Below are positions 17,265 through 26,320 of a DNA stretch of 51,179 nt, piece after piece (positions within the stretch are counted from its first letter, which is position 1; the number at the start of each line of letters is the position of its first letter). Below the pieces are notes generated by a model. The model worked only from the letters and a program-made list of their open reading frames with translations, did no database searches and was not told the DNA's origin. The translations under genes and the position numbers were made by a program. This DNA is from Cellvibrionaceae bacterium (GTDB lineage: Bacteria > Pseudomonadota > Gammaproteobacteria > Pseudomonadales > Cellvibrionaceae): positions 1 through 51,179 of the forward strand of contig JAGKXD010000018.1 in the NCBI GenBank assembly GCA_021151525.1, read 5' to 3'.

Positions 17265-18419
17265 ATGCGCGAGACTATTTTTAATATTCACGACCTCGTT
17301 TTAATGATGACCAGCGTTCAGTGCGTTTGTTTCGTACTTTTATTGCTGATTACCAATCCCCCCAATAATAGAAGCAATTATTGGCTTGTGGCATTCCTGA
17401 TTACCCAAGCCTTTATTCCTATGCACGAGCTGGTGCTCTGGGGTACGGATATTCGCGGCTTGGTACTAGAAAATTACCCGCGTCTGTTTTTCTGGATGGG
17501 CTTCGCCTATTTTATGGATGGTGCGCTTCTGTATTTTTACGTGAAATCACTGGTGTACCGCGATATGAGCGAGCACCGCAAAGATGTGCTGCATCTTTTG
17601 CCGGTCATCGCCTACGTGATATTTTTAATTGCGACCTTCTACAGCCACAGCTTGCCCGAGCGCGTGCAACTGATTGAGCACGATGTTTATGTTTACAGCA
17701 CCCCCTATTTAACGATTGATTTCTTCGGCAAACTCGGCCGGATTTTTTATTGCATCGCCTGCATATTATTGATCATTAAATACAAAGACCAATTGAAAAC
17801 CACGCACTCCAATATTGAGCGCGTTGATATTTTTTGGCTCAACCTTCTGGTTGCTGGCTTCTTGATTGTTACATCCATTACCGCTGCCTTAGCGCTCGCC
17901 AAAATTGTGCATATCTGGATTAGCTTCCACCCCAATTTATTCCAAATTATGGGGCTGACCAGTTACTACTCTGTCTTCTTTTTGGTATTGATTTTAGTGT
18001 TCAGCAGCATGCGCTACTTCGCAACGTTTGAGCCAATCCAAAAGGAGCCCAAGCAACCGGCAGAAACCAAACTCGTGAATATCGCATTCGCTGAAAAGGT
18101 GGATGCCGCCATGCGCACGCAGAAATTGTATCTCTCGCCCGACCTCACTTTAGATGTACTTTCTGAAACCCTGCACATTCCCTCTAAGGATTTATCGCTC
18201 ATTTTTAACCGCCATTTCAACAGTAATTTTTACGAATTTATTAACGGCTACCGCATTGCAGAAGCCAAACAAATGCTGGTTGACCCAAAGCAAAAAGACA
18301 AAACCATTACCCAGATTTATTTGGAGGTGGGTTTTAACAGTAAGTCGGTGTTCAATACGTTCTTTAAGAAAATTGTTGGGCAAACGCCTTCTGAGTTCCG
18401 TCAGAAACAAGCAGCGTAA
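17265..18419 (+). CDS. Membrane-embedded AraC-type transcriptional regulator
   Basis: Seven probable membrane helices in the first 250 residues are followed by a cytoplasmic AraC-type helix-turn-helix domain (about 280-380). That domain contains LTLDVLSETLHIPSKDLSLIF and the second-helix pattern ITQIYLEVGFNSKSVFNTFF before the terminal GQTPSEFR. Membrane AraC proteins of this layout are thought to sense a signal through the membrane part. The frame starts 16 codons earlier (ATG 17217), but family proteins start near MRETIFNIHDL. The neighbouring GH5 genes and receptor suggest that it controls glycan use. Confidence 0.88.
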   Translation: MRETIFNIHDLVLMMTSVQCVCFVLLLLITNPPNNRSNYWLVAFLITQAFIPMHELVLWGTDIRGLVLENYPRLFFWMGFAYFMDGALLYFYVKSLVYRDMSEHRKDVLHLLPVIAYVIFLIATFYSHSLPERVQLIEHDVYVYSTPYLTIDFFGKLGRIFYCIACILLIIKYKDQLKTTHSNIERVDIFWLNLLVAGFLIVTSITAALALAKIVHIWISFHPNLFQIMGLTSYYSVFFLVLILVFSSMRYFATFEPIQKEPKQPAETKLVNIAFAEKVDAAMRTQKLYLSPDLTLDVLSETLHIPSKDLSLIFNRHFNSNFYEFINGYRIAEAKQMLVDPKQKDKTITQIYLEVGFNSKSVFNTFFKKIVGQTPSEFRQKQAA

Positions 18420-18427
18420 GCCCCTAT

Positions 18428-18478
18428 GGAGCAGCGCGTAATACGGGGGATTGAAAATCCCGTAATGCGCTGCGCTCC
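18428..18478. repeat. REP-like imperfect hairpin
   Basis: A 20-base arm at 18428-18447 pairs imperfectly with 18459-18478 (GGAGCAGCGC region with GCGCTGCGCTCC). It directly follows the regulator's stop codon. Similar GCAGCGC-containing hairpins are dispersed in many proteobacteria; it may also help end transcription. Confidence 0.55.
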
Positions 18479-18711
18479 TTACGGGCTACGCATCAACTTG
18501 CTTGTGCACTTTTGTCTGTGCCAGTTCACTTTCCGCCCTCGCAGGTTTGAATAATATTTCCCGCCAAACGAACCGCTGATTTTTGCCTTACCGCTGCTTA
18601 CCGCACCCCCACGCCAATTTTTATCTGAACAGCTAATTATCTGATTGGATTAGGATTTTTTTCGTACACCTGATTTTTTCCAAGCGAACACTTACCCGTA
18701 AAAAAATAAAA

Positions 18712-18740
18712 GGTTCGATCCTATAGATCGGACGCCGCTG
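18712..18740 (+). promoter_or_regulatory. Candidate operator upstream of TonB-dependent receptor
   Basis: GGTTCGATC, then CTATA, then GATCGGACGCCGC: the CGATC/GATCG arms form a near-palindrome. GGTTCGA at the left and CGCCG at the right match the motifs at 21649 and 21701. It lies about 100 bases before the receptor's start codon. Confidence 0.45.
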
Positions 18741-18838
18741 TGTTTGACGCCACTTAGTATTTTCCTCAGCAGTCCTGATTTGCCCCTCGCTTCTTTGGGA
18801 TTGCCAACAAACCAATAACAACATCCCGAGGAAATGAG

Positions 18839-21541
18839 ATGAAAACTAGAGCACAAATCACCCGTAAAGCTCCGCTCGCATTCGCCATTGCATTGATCAA
18901 CGCAAGCATAGTGTTACCCGCTATGGCAGCCGATGCTCCCGCCAAAACCGAAAAGAAAGCAGAAGATTGGCAGTTAGACGAAGTTGTGATTACCGCGACC
19001 AAACGCGAAACCAACTTAATGCAAACGCCTATCGCCGTAACCGTCATTGATGACAAAACCCTTGAGCGCCAGGGTATTACCAGCGCTAAAGACATCACTC
19101 GCTTAGTACCTAACATGGATTTGGCGATTGATTCATCGCGCAACGCGCCAGTGATTTCTATGCGTGGCGTGCGCTCTACCAACAACACCGAACTGGGCGA
19201 CCCAGCCGTTGGCCTGCACTTGGATGGCGTTTACTCGCCACGGCCACAAGGTGCAATGGCCTTGATGTTTGATACCGAACGCGTCGAAGCTCTGCGCGGC
19301 CCGCAAGGTACTTTGTTTGGCCGTAACTCTACCGTGGGCAGTATCAACATCATCAACAAGCGCCCAGAAATGGATAGCTTTGATGCAAACCTCGGTCTTG
19401 AAGTTGGCCGCTGGAATGAGCAGCAAGTTCACGGTATGGTCAATATTCCCGTGAGCGACACCTTTGCTTTACGTGCCTCTTTCCAAAAAGAAACCCGCGA
19501 TTCTTACCTGAACGGCATCTACGATCCTAACCAATGGAACACCCGTATGCTGCCGGACTACGCCAAAAACACTGGCGCTTACACAGGCTCAGCGGCAGAC
19601 AAAAACAAGGTTCAGCGCGAAAACTGGTGGAGTAACCTCAACACCGTTAAGGCTGATCCTAAAGATTTCTACAACAACGTAGATCAATACGCGTTCCGTA
19701 TCGCAGGCTTGTGGAAGCCTTCCGACGATTTCTCATGGTTGCTGACCTACGAGAAATTCCAAAATTCAGGCGCAGGCACTACCGATACCGTTGACTGTAA
19801 AAAAGCCCGTAAACAAGTCTTTATGCAAGATGGCAAACCCGCGCCACTACAGGGTTGTGAGAACATTTACGGCCCAGGTGCCAACGAATATACCGTTGCC
19901 GTTAACGTGCCCGGTATGCTCGACCAAACTATCGACAGCGTGCGCTCCAATATTCGCTGGTCAGTAACTCAAGATATGGATTTGGTTTACAACGCGGGTA
20001 TCGCCAAGCAAACCCAATCGCAATTATCAGATCTCGACCGCGGCACTACATGGTGGGATATGACCATGTTCTTTGATGGCGCGACCTACAAATCCCAATC
20101 CCACGAGATTCAACTGGAATCTACCGGCGACTCCAAACTGCAATGGATTACTGGCGTGTTCTTGTTCAAAGAAGACAACAACATGCAGGGCGGTATGACC
20201 CACTCGTCCATGTTCTCTGACTACTGGAACCAGCAAAATCGCACCCTGAAATCAGAAGCGGCCTTTGCCCAAGGCACTTACAAGCTGACCGATGATCTCT
20301 CCCTGACCCTAGGCTACAGACACACCAAAGACACCAAAGAAGACGTGGGCGGCCACGGCGAACAGTGCGCGGATTGGGCACCAAACCAAGCTGACCCAAG
20401 TGCTAACGGCGGCAAGTGCTTCCCAGCGTGGGATCACGATGCCTTCAACAAATTGCCAGTGGATTACTTTGAAAACGAAGCCATCTATACAGTTACCGGT
20501 AATAACGACAACAAAGGTACTTGGGGTTACGACAACTACCGTTTAGGTTTGGATTACCAAATCGACCCACAAACCATGGTATTTGGCTATGTCGCTAACG
20601 GCACCAAGTCGGGCGGTATTGGCGACGTAATCCTGCAATACAAACAAGACCCGCTCACCACCGAAACCATTTTGGGCGCCGATGGTAAGCCAGCTTTAGA
20701 AAAACGCTGGGCGACCAAATACGACCCGGAAGAAGTGGTTACTTGGGAAACCGGCATCAAAACCGATTTGCTTGACCACACCCTGCGCTTAACCGCCAGC
20801 TTGTTCTACAGCAACTACACCGACATGCAGGTGAGCTCGTCCAAGCCTTTGTTCGCGACCTACGTGAAAGAGATGGACCCTAAAACCCAACAGCCAACCG
20901 GCAAGATCGTGAGCAACGCGGTTTACTCAACCGTGACCGACAACATCGGTAAAGCAGCGATTAAAGGTTTGGAAGTTGAGTTTGACTGGGCTGCTACCGC
21001 CAACGACCGCATCAACGGCTTCGCAACCTTCTTGGATACCGAAATCGTAAGCGACTTCCAACAGCAATGGGCATTCGCGGCAACCGACTTGTTCCAAGTT
21101 GATAACGCCACAGCGACCAACCCAGCCAACAAGGCATTGGCGGTTAACTTGAAAGGCAGTGAGTTACCCTCATCGCCCAAGTTCACACTCAACCTGAACT
21201 ACACCCACACCTTCAAGTTGGATAGCGGCGCAAGCATAGTGCCTTGGATTGGCGCTAACTATCGCACCAAGAGCTACTACAGCTTCTTCAATGTGGATAA
21301 ACACGAAAGCATGTTCAAAACCACCACACCTGATGCCTATTCAGACGTTCGTCCATCCTCATCCAACGTCAATCTCGGCCTGAAATACACCGCGCCAGGC
21401 GACAAGTGGAATGTGGAAGCCTTCGTCAACAACGCTACCAACACCATTGATTTCTACTGGGCTGGCGGCGGCGATGGCACCTTGAAAGGCCCGGTCTCCA
21501 TGCCGCGCTTCTACGGCGTGCGTGCCAACTATCACTTTTAA
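18839..21541 (+). CDS. TonB-dependent outer-membrane receptor
   Basis: A 900-residue energy-coupled importer of the outer membrane. A signal peptide of about 30 residues (ending AMA) precedes the TonB box LDEVVITA at 46-53, a plug domain (about 65-175, with RGVRSTNNTE and EALRGPQGTLFGRNS), then a beta-barrel ending in Phe (YGVRANYHF). The plug resembles the large group often labelled iron-complex receptors, many of which in this lineage import oligosaccharides. Its place between the AraC-type regulator and GH5/GH30 genes suggests glucan oligomers as cargo; this is inferred. No tonB, exbB or exbD gene is nearby. It ends with a strong terminator. Confidence 0.92.
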   Translation: MKTRAQITRKAPLAFAIALINASIVLPAMAADAPAKTEKKAEDWQLDEVVITATKRETNLMQTPIAVTVIDDKTLERQGITSAKDITRLVPNMDLAIDSSRNAPVISMRGVRSTNNTELGDPAVGLHLDGVYSPRPQGAMALMFDTERVEALRGPQGTLFGRNSTVGSINIINKRPEMDSFDANLGLEVGRWNEQQVHGMVNIPVSDTFALRASFQKETRDSYLNGIYDPNQWNTRMLPDYAKNTGAYTGSAADKNKVQRENWWSNLNTVKADPKDFYNNVDQYAFRIAGLWKPSDDFSWLLTYEKFQNSGAGTTDTVDCKKARKQVFMQDGKPAPLQGCENIYGPGANEYTVAVNVPGMLDQTIDSVRSNIRWSVTQDMDLVYNAGIAKQTQSQLSDLDRGTTWWDMTMFFDGATYKSQSHEIQLESTGDSKLQWITGVFLFKEDNNMQGGMTHSSMFSDYWNQQNRTLKSEAAFAQGTYKLTDDLSLTLGYRHTKDTKEDVGGHGEQCADWAPNQADPSANGGKCFPAWDHDAFNKLPVDYFENEAIYTVTGNNDNKGTWGYDNYRLGLDYQIDPQTMVFGYVANGTKSGGIGDVILQYKQDPLTTETILGADGKPALEKRWATKYDPEEVVTWETGIKTDLLDHTLRLTASLFYSNYTDMQVSSSKPLFATYVKEMDPKTQQPTGKIVSNAVYSTVTDNIGKAAIKGLEVEFDWAATANDRINGFATFLDTEIVSDFQQQWAFAATDLFQVDNATATNPANKALAVNLKGSELPSSPKFTLNLNYTHTFKLDSGASIVPWIGANYRTKSYYSFFNVDKHESMFKTTTPDAYSDVRPSSSNVNLGLKYTAPGDKWNVEAFVNNATNTIDFYWAGGGDGTLKGPVSMPRFYGVRANYHF

Positions 21542-21621
21542 GTGAGGAAAAAGCTGCGGTTAGGGAGGACCGCAGTTGTTACTGTTTTGGATGTGTTTCC
21601 CTTATGTTCTCCATCCGCTTT

Positions 21622-21647
21622 GCCCCGTGTTCGCACGGGGCTTTTTT
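21622..21647 (+). terminator. Intrinsic terminator of the receptor gene
   Basis: GCCCCGTG at 21622-21629 pairs perfectly with CACGGGGC at 21634-21641 around a TTCG tetraloop, followed by six T. Confidence 0.92.
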
Positions 21648-21648
21648 G

Positions 21649-21677
21649 GGTTCGAATACATCCACTCAAACGCCGTC
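21649..21677 (+). promoter_or_regulatory. Glycan-locus motif, copy 1 upstream of GH5
   Basis: GGTTCGAATACA is followed by TCCACTCAAACGCCG. The first ten bases (GGTTCGAATA) are identical to the copy at 21701 and the CGCCG end matches those at 17113 and 18712. Confidence 0.45.
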
Positions 21678-21700
21678 CCAATTCCCACCTTGGGCATTTG

Positions 21701-21729
21701 GGTTCGAATACGTTTATTCGGGCGCAGGC
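21701..21729 (+). promoter_or_regulatory. Glycan-locus motif, copy 2 upstream of GH5
   Basis: GGTTCGAATA, then CGTT, then TATTCGGGCGC: an internal inverted repeat (TTCGAATA with TATTCGgg). It lies 52 bases after the first copy, about 180 bases before the GH5 start codon. Confidence 0.45.
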
Positions 21730-21906
21730 TTTTAAGTTTCGACAAAGAATGCATCTACTCAGAGCTGCCACCAATAAATAGCACCTGCAAGTGGTGCATA
21801 GAAACAGCTGCCAGCAATGAGCGAATGACCAAATTATAAGAAATGCCCAAACGTAAATAATGACAATGCCTTCCAACGGCAACAAATAAAAAAGCGGAGT
21901 CTCACC

Positions 21907-24510
21907 ATGCATAACATAGCCAAGCGCGGCCTAAGGCTTAGCGCGTTTAGTCTTATATCAACCTTTAGCATTCTCGGTCTGGTCGCCTGCGGCGGCGGTT
22001 CGTCTGGTGGAAGTAAAAGTTCTGCCAGCAGCGAAGCCAGCTCCAGCGTGGTTAGCAGTATTGCATCCAGCAGCTCTTCGTCGTCATCGTCAGTTGATAA
22101 CGAGGGCCTAACCCAATTGCACGCCGATGGCGCCAAATGGGCAAAAGCCAGCGGTAAAGCCGTCAACTTAAAAGGTACCAACCTCGGTAACTGGTTGGTA
22201 CAAGAATTCTGGATGATGGGTCAAGGCGGCAACGGCGTTACCGACCAATGCACCCTTGAAAACAAACTCACCGAGCGCTTCGGCTATGCCGAAAAAGAGC
22301 GCCTGATTAAACTCTATCGCGACAGCTGGATCACCACGCGCGATTGGGATCAACTGCAAGCTTTTGGTTTCAACATCGTTCGTCTGCCCATTTTGTGGAG
22401 CGTGATCGAAGACGAGAAAAACCCTAAAACACTGCGTGCCGATGCGTGGCAATATTTGGATTGGAGTATCGCCGAAGCCAAGAAACGCGGCATTTACGTC
22501 ATTCTCGATTTGCACGGTGCTGTAGGCGGTCAAACACCTAACGACCACACCGGCTGTGCTGGCCAAAACAAGTACTGGACGAGCACCGAGTACCAAGACC
22601 GCACCAAGTGGCTGTGGGAACAAATTGCGACCAAGTATAAAGATGAGCCCGTGGTAGCCGCTTTTGATCCGCTCAATGAGCCTTGGGGTTCAACGGCGGA
22701 AGACATGGCAACTCGTATCACTGAGTTGTATAACACCATTCGCAAGATTGACGACAAACATATCGTTATTCTGCCAAGCCACTACGGCAACATCGAAGTT
22801 TACGGTGACCCAGCTGCTAAAGGCATGACCAACGTTGCCTTCCAGTTGCACCCTTATCCTGGTTTGTTTGGCGATCGTCCTAACGACACCGCTTACGATA
22901 TTCACCGCGACTGGCTGCGCTGTGGCGTTACAGGTACTGGTGGTGTGTGTGATTGGAATACCAAGATCACCAACTTAAAAACCCCATTCCTCATGGGCGA
23001 GTTCCAACCTTGGCAATCAGCGGGCTTGGAGTTGGGCGGCAAAATTGGCGGCGCAACTTATGACACCTACGCAAAATATGGTTGGGCTGCGACCAGCTGG
23101 GCTTACAAACTCGTGAGCGCGGCGGGCGGTCAAGGTAAAGGTACTTGGGGCATGGTGACCAACGCCATCAACACCAACAACGACAGCGGTGTAGGCTTGG
23201 TGGCCAAGGCGAGCACGTGGGATTGCGCCAACTGGAACTCTACTTTTGCGGACGCTTGCGCCAAGAAAGCGGGTACCATCAAAGTGGGCGGCACGGGTTC
23301 CAAAACCTATTACTTCGTGATTAAAAGCGGCGCTAACTCAGGCGCTAACCCGGATGTTGTGTTCGACAAAATCAGTATCGTTAACGACGCAACTAAAGCA
23401 GAAGTCATCAACAACGGTAACTTCGGTGCAAACACTGGCTGGACCACGCTGACCATCAGCGGCAGCGAGAACTTGGATTTCAATTACAACGTAGCGGGTA
23501 AAACCCCAGTTGGCAGTGAAGGCCCCGTTCTGCGTATCACTCGTCCTGATGGCGTGACTGGCGAAATCAATGGCGGCATCTACCAAGCCATCACTCTTGA
23601 AGGCGGCCAAAGCTATACCTTTAGCGGCACCTTTAAAGATAACGGCAGCGTAAACACTTGGGCTGAAATGTACTTGATCGACCAAGCACCAGTGGCAGGT
23701 AAAGATGTTATCGACATGACCGGTAAAGTGGATTTCACCACCGCATCTGTTACCGACATCGAAAACCTCTTCAAAGGTTTTGCGACACAAGCCTATGACG
23801 TGCATTCAGGTTTGCTCAAATACCTCACCACGACTAAAACTACCATCTACACTTTACCTAAACGCCCAACAGGTCTGACGTTGGTTCAAGGTACTGGCAG
23901 CGTGGCACTCAATTGGACAGCTAACTCTGAAAGCGACCTTACCGGCTACAAAGTTTATCGTGGCAACACTCCCGGCTCTGGCACCTTGTTGGCTGATGGT
24001 GTGAAAACCAATACTTACACAGACTTAACCGCAGTTGATGGCACTACCTATTACTACACAGTCAGCGCGACTGATGCAGAAGATGAGAGCTATCGCAGCG
24101 ATGAAGCCGCCAACAAAATTAACTACACCGCCTTGCCCGCTAAAGTTGAAGCGGAGCTTTACACCTCAATGTCAGGCATTCAGTTAGAAGATTGCACTGA
24201 TACCGGCGGCGGTAAAGACGTTGGCCACTTTGATCCAGATGATTACATTGAATTCAAAGTAAGTGTTGCGACTGCAGGAAATTTTGCAATTGATTATCGC
24301 CTTGCTACTGCAAATGGCAGCACTGGCTTCGATGTATTAATTGATGGTGTACGAGTTGATGGTATGTCTGTGCCTGTAACAGGCGGCTGGCAATCATGGA
24401 AAACCTACACAGGTGCAAGCTTTGCGATGACCGCAGGCAACCATACGTTGCGCTTCAAGTCGATCGGCAAAGAATGGAACATTAATTATTTTGAAGTAAA
24501 AGCTTTATAA
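21907..24510 (+). CDS. Lipoprotein GH5 glucanase with inserted domain, FN3 and CBM6
   Basis: Lipobox LVAC gives a lipidated C28, then a Ser-rich linker (about 32-62) typical of Cellvibrio-like enzymes. The GH5 barrel starts near residue 68, with acid/base E258 in PLNEPWG and nucleophile E365 in MGEFQPW. Its core is very like the GH5 at 10918, but about 170 residues (about 432-603) with CBM4/9-like beta-rich character are inserted before the last helix (VTDIENLFKGFATQ at about 615-628). Then come a fibronectin type III domain (about 653-738) and a CBM6 (about 745-867). Likely surface-tethered and acting on a beta-glucan; linkage inferred. GGAG precedes the ATG. Confidence 0.9.
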   Translation: MHNIAKRGLRLSAFSLISTFSILGLVACGGGSSGGSKSSASSEASSSVVSSIASSSSSSSSSVDNEGLTQLHADGAKWAKASGKAVNLKGTNLGNWLVQEFWMMGQGGNGVTDQCTLENKLTERFGYAEKERLIKLYRDSWITTRDWDQLQAFGFNIVRLPILWSVIEDEKNPKTLRADAWQYLDWSIAEAKKRGIYVILDLHGAVGGQTPNDHTGCAGQNKYWTSTEYQDRTKWLWEQIATKYKDEPVVAAFDPLNEPWGSTAEDMATRITELYNTIRKIDDKHIVILPSHYGNIEVYGDPAAKGMTNVAFQLHPYPGLFGDRPNDTAYDIHRDWLRCGVTGTGGVCDWNTKITNLKTPFLMGEFQPWQSAGLELGGKIGGATYDTYAKYGWAATSWAYKLVSAAGGQGKGTWGMVTNAINTNNDSGVGLVAKASTWDCANWNSTFADACAKKAGTIKVGGTGSKTYYFVIKSGANSGANPDVVFDKISIVNDATKAEVINNGNFGANTGWTTLTISGSENLDFNYNVAGKTPVGSEGPVLRITRPDGVTGEINGGIYQAITLEGGQSYTFSGTFKDNGSVNTWAEMYLIDQAPVAGKDVIDMTGKVDFTTASVTDIENLFKGFATQAYDVHSGLLKYLTTTKTTIYTLPKRPTGLTLVQGTGSVALNWTANSESDLTGYKVYRGNTPGSGTLLADGVKTNTYTDLTAVDGTTYYYTVSATDAEDESYRSDEAANKINYTALPAKVEAELYTSMSGIQLEDCTDTGGGKDVGHFDPDDYIEFKVSVATAGNFAIDYRLATANGSTGFDVLIDGVRVDGMSVPVTGGWQSWKTYTGASFAMTAGNHTLRFKSIGKEWNINYFEVKAL

Positions 24511-24522
24511 GAAAACCCCATT

Positions 24523-24551
24523 GGGATGGGGGCATTTGACCCATCCCTTTT
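24523..24551 (+). terminator. Hairpin with short T-run between GH5 and GH30 genes
   Basis: GGGATGGG at 24523-24530 pairs with CCCATCCC at 24540-24547, followed by TTTT. It lies in a 75-base gap, so it may attenuate rather than fully separate the two genes. Confidence 0.55.
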
Positions 24552-24585
24552 CTCCATTTTATTTAACAACACAGAGAGCAAAACG

Positions 24586-26046
24586 ATGAAGAAAAATATC
24601 TTTACCGTATCGCTGCTAAGCGCATTAACGGCAGCGTCGTTAAACGCATTTGCAGATGATCAACAAGCCGCTTTTTCTACCAGTGGTAAAAGCATTAGCG
24701 TTTACACTACTGCAAAAGATACGGATAAGCGCTTAACCTTAACAGATACTTTACGTTTTGCTCCCGGTACCCAACCGCCAGAAACTGATATTTCCGTTTT
24801 TGTTAACCCCAACATTCGCTACCAAACCATGATTGGTATTGGCGGCGCCATTACTGATGCGGCGGCAGAATCTTTTGCAAAATTAAAACCTGCCAAGCAA
24901 CAAGAATTTTTGAACGCTTACTACAGCAAAGACAAAGGTATTGGTTACACCTGGGCGCGCACCACCATCCACAGCTCAGACTTTAGTAGCAGCAGTTACA
25001 CCTACGTTAAAGAAGGCGATAAGAGCCTGAAAAGTTTTAGCATTAAGCACGATCAAAAATATCGTATCCCATTGATCAAAAAAGCCATTGAAGCTGCTGG
25101 TGGAAAATTACCTATGTTGGCAAGCCCATGGAGCCCACCAGCGTTCATGAAGACCAACAACAATATGTTGCAAGGTGGCAATTTGCTTCCAGAGTATGCT
25201 GACACTTGGGCAACCTACTACACCAAATTTATTAAAGCCTACGAAAAAGAAGGCATTCCAATTTGGGGTATCACCGTACAAAACGAACCCATGGCAAAAC
25301 AAACTTGGGAATCGACAATTTATAGCGCTGAACAAGAGCGCGATTTCTTGAAAAACCATCTCGGCCCCATCATGAAAAAAGAAGGCTTTGGTGATAAACC
25401 AATTCTGGTATGGGATCACAACCGCGATTTAATTAATCAGCGCGTGAACACCATTTTGGGCGACCCTGAAGCCGCGCAATATGTGTGGGGTATCGGCTAT
25501 CACTGGTATGAAACTTGGGCCGGTGGTCAACCCATGTATAAAAACGTTGCGGATGTTCGTTCAGCTTATCCCAACAAGCCATTAATTTTGACTGAAGCGT
25601 CTATCGAAAAATATTCATTCGATCGTTTGCAATACTGGCCAAATGGCGAACGCTACGGCGATTCCATTATTAACGATTTAAACAACGGTACAGTTGCCTG
25701 GACTGACTGGAATATTTTGTTAGATGAAACCGGCGGCCCAAATCACGTTGGCAATTTCTGCTTCTCGCCATTGCATGTCATTAGCAAAACTGGCGAATTG
25801 GTTTATACGCCACCTTACTACTACATCGGTCACATTTCTAAGTTTGTGCAACCTAAAGCACAACGTGTGAGCGCTGTTGCCAGCAGAAGTAATTTGTTAA
25901 CCACATCATTCCTGAATGCGGATAACAAAATGGCGACCGTCGTGATGAACCCAACAGACGCTGAAGTCACTTACAACTTGTTTGTAGGCACCGACAAATC
26001 TGTGGTGAAAATTCCGGCACACGCAATTCAAACTCTGGTGTACTAA
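24586..26046 (+). CDS. Secreted GH30 glycoside hydrolase
   Basis: Numbered from the ATG at 24586, which has GAGAG upstream (a further frame upstream to 24526 is not convincing). The signal peptide ends near AFA at 24. The GH30 barrel has acid/base E234 in VQNEPM and nucleophile E337 in LILTEAS, followed by the family's C-terminal beta domain. Family members include beta-1,6-glucanases, beta-glucosidases and glucosylceramidases; I lean to beta-1,6-glucanase or beta-glucosidase because of the GH5 and receptor neighbours. Seventy-five bases separate it from the GH5 gene, so partial co-transcription is likely. Two hairpins follow. Confidence 0.9.
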   Translation: MKKNIFTVSLLSALTAASLNAFADDQQAAFSTSGKSISVYTTAKDTDKRLTLTDTLRFAPGTQPPETDISVFVNPNIRYQTMIGIGGAITDAAAESFAKLKPAKQQEFLNAYYSKDKGIGYTWARTTIHSSDFSSSSYTYVKEGDKSLKSFSIKHDQKYRIPLIKKAIEAAGGKLPMLASPWSPPAFMKTNNNMLQGGNLLPEYADTWATYYTKFIKAYEKEGIPIWGITVQNEPMAKQTWESTIYSAEQERDFLKNHLGPIMKKEGFGDKPILVWDHNRDLINQRVNTILGDPEAAQYVWGIGYHWYETWAGGQPMYKNVADVRSAYPNKPLILTEASIEKYSFDRLQYWPNGERYGDSIINDLNNGTVAWTDWNILLDETGGPNHVGNFCFSPLHVISKTGELVYTPPYYYIGHISKFVQPKAQRVSAVASRSNLLTTSFLNADNKMATVVMNPTDAEVTYNLFVGTDKSVVKIPAHAIQTLVY

Positions 26047-26084
26047 TTTTTCGTTGTTGTTTTACTCGTAGCAGCAGTTCTCTA

Positions 26085-26122
26085 CACATAATTTTCGTGC
26101 GTGCAGGCACGGAAATTATGTG
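26085..26122 (+). terminator. Long hairpin after GH30 gene
   Basis: CACATAATTTTCGTGC at 26085-26100 pairs with GCACGGAAATTATGTG at 26107-26122 apart from one wobble. It has no T-run, so it is more likely a stabilising or first-stage hairpin. Confidence 0.6.
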
Positions 26123-26157
26123 AAATCTGCTAAGGTTTTCGCTGTTGTTCTCCCTTT

Positions 26158-26190
26158 GCCGTTTACATAATTTATGTAAACGGCTTTTTT
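26158..26190 (+). terminator. Intrinsic terminator after GH30 gene
   Basis: GCCGTTTACATAA at 26158-26170 pairs perfectly with TTATGTAAACGGC at 26172-26184 across a single base, followed by six T. Confidence 0.85.
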
Positions 26191-26320
26191 ATTTTTGTGA
26201 TAGACGAATTACATCTTCCCAAAGTGTTACTTGGTCAGCTTTGTTATAAACACTCGAATTTTTTCGACAAGGGTTACCGCTAGGGCTATGCTTAAATGAA
26301 TCCTACTGAGGGACAAGATC

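Larger units (their letters stand above)
18420..18838. other. Intergenic region upstream of the TonB-dependent receptor
   Basis: About 420 bases with no supported gene. It begins with a REP-like hairpin (18428-18478) and later carries a candidate operator at 18712-18740. GAGG just before 18839 is the receptor's ribosome binding site. Confidence 0.55.
21542..21906. other. Intergenic region between receptor and third GH5 gene
   Basis: About 365 bases with no supported gene. It holds the receptor terminator and two copies of the glycan-locus motif, 52 bases apart, so the downstream GH5 gene probably has its own regulated promoter. Confidence 0.6.

Noticed and set aside
21538..21912. Minus-strand frame of 124 codons between the receptor and the third GH5 gene
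   Set aside because: It spans the receptor terminator and the two motif copies and has no ribosome binding site or family resemblance.
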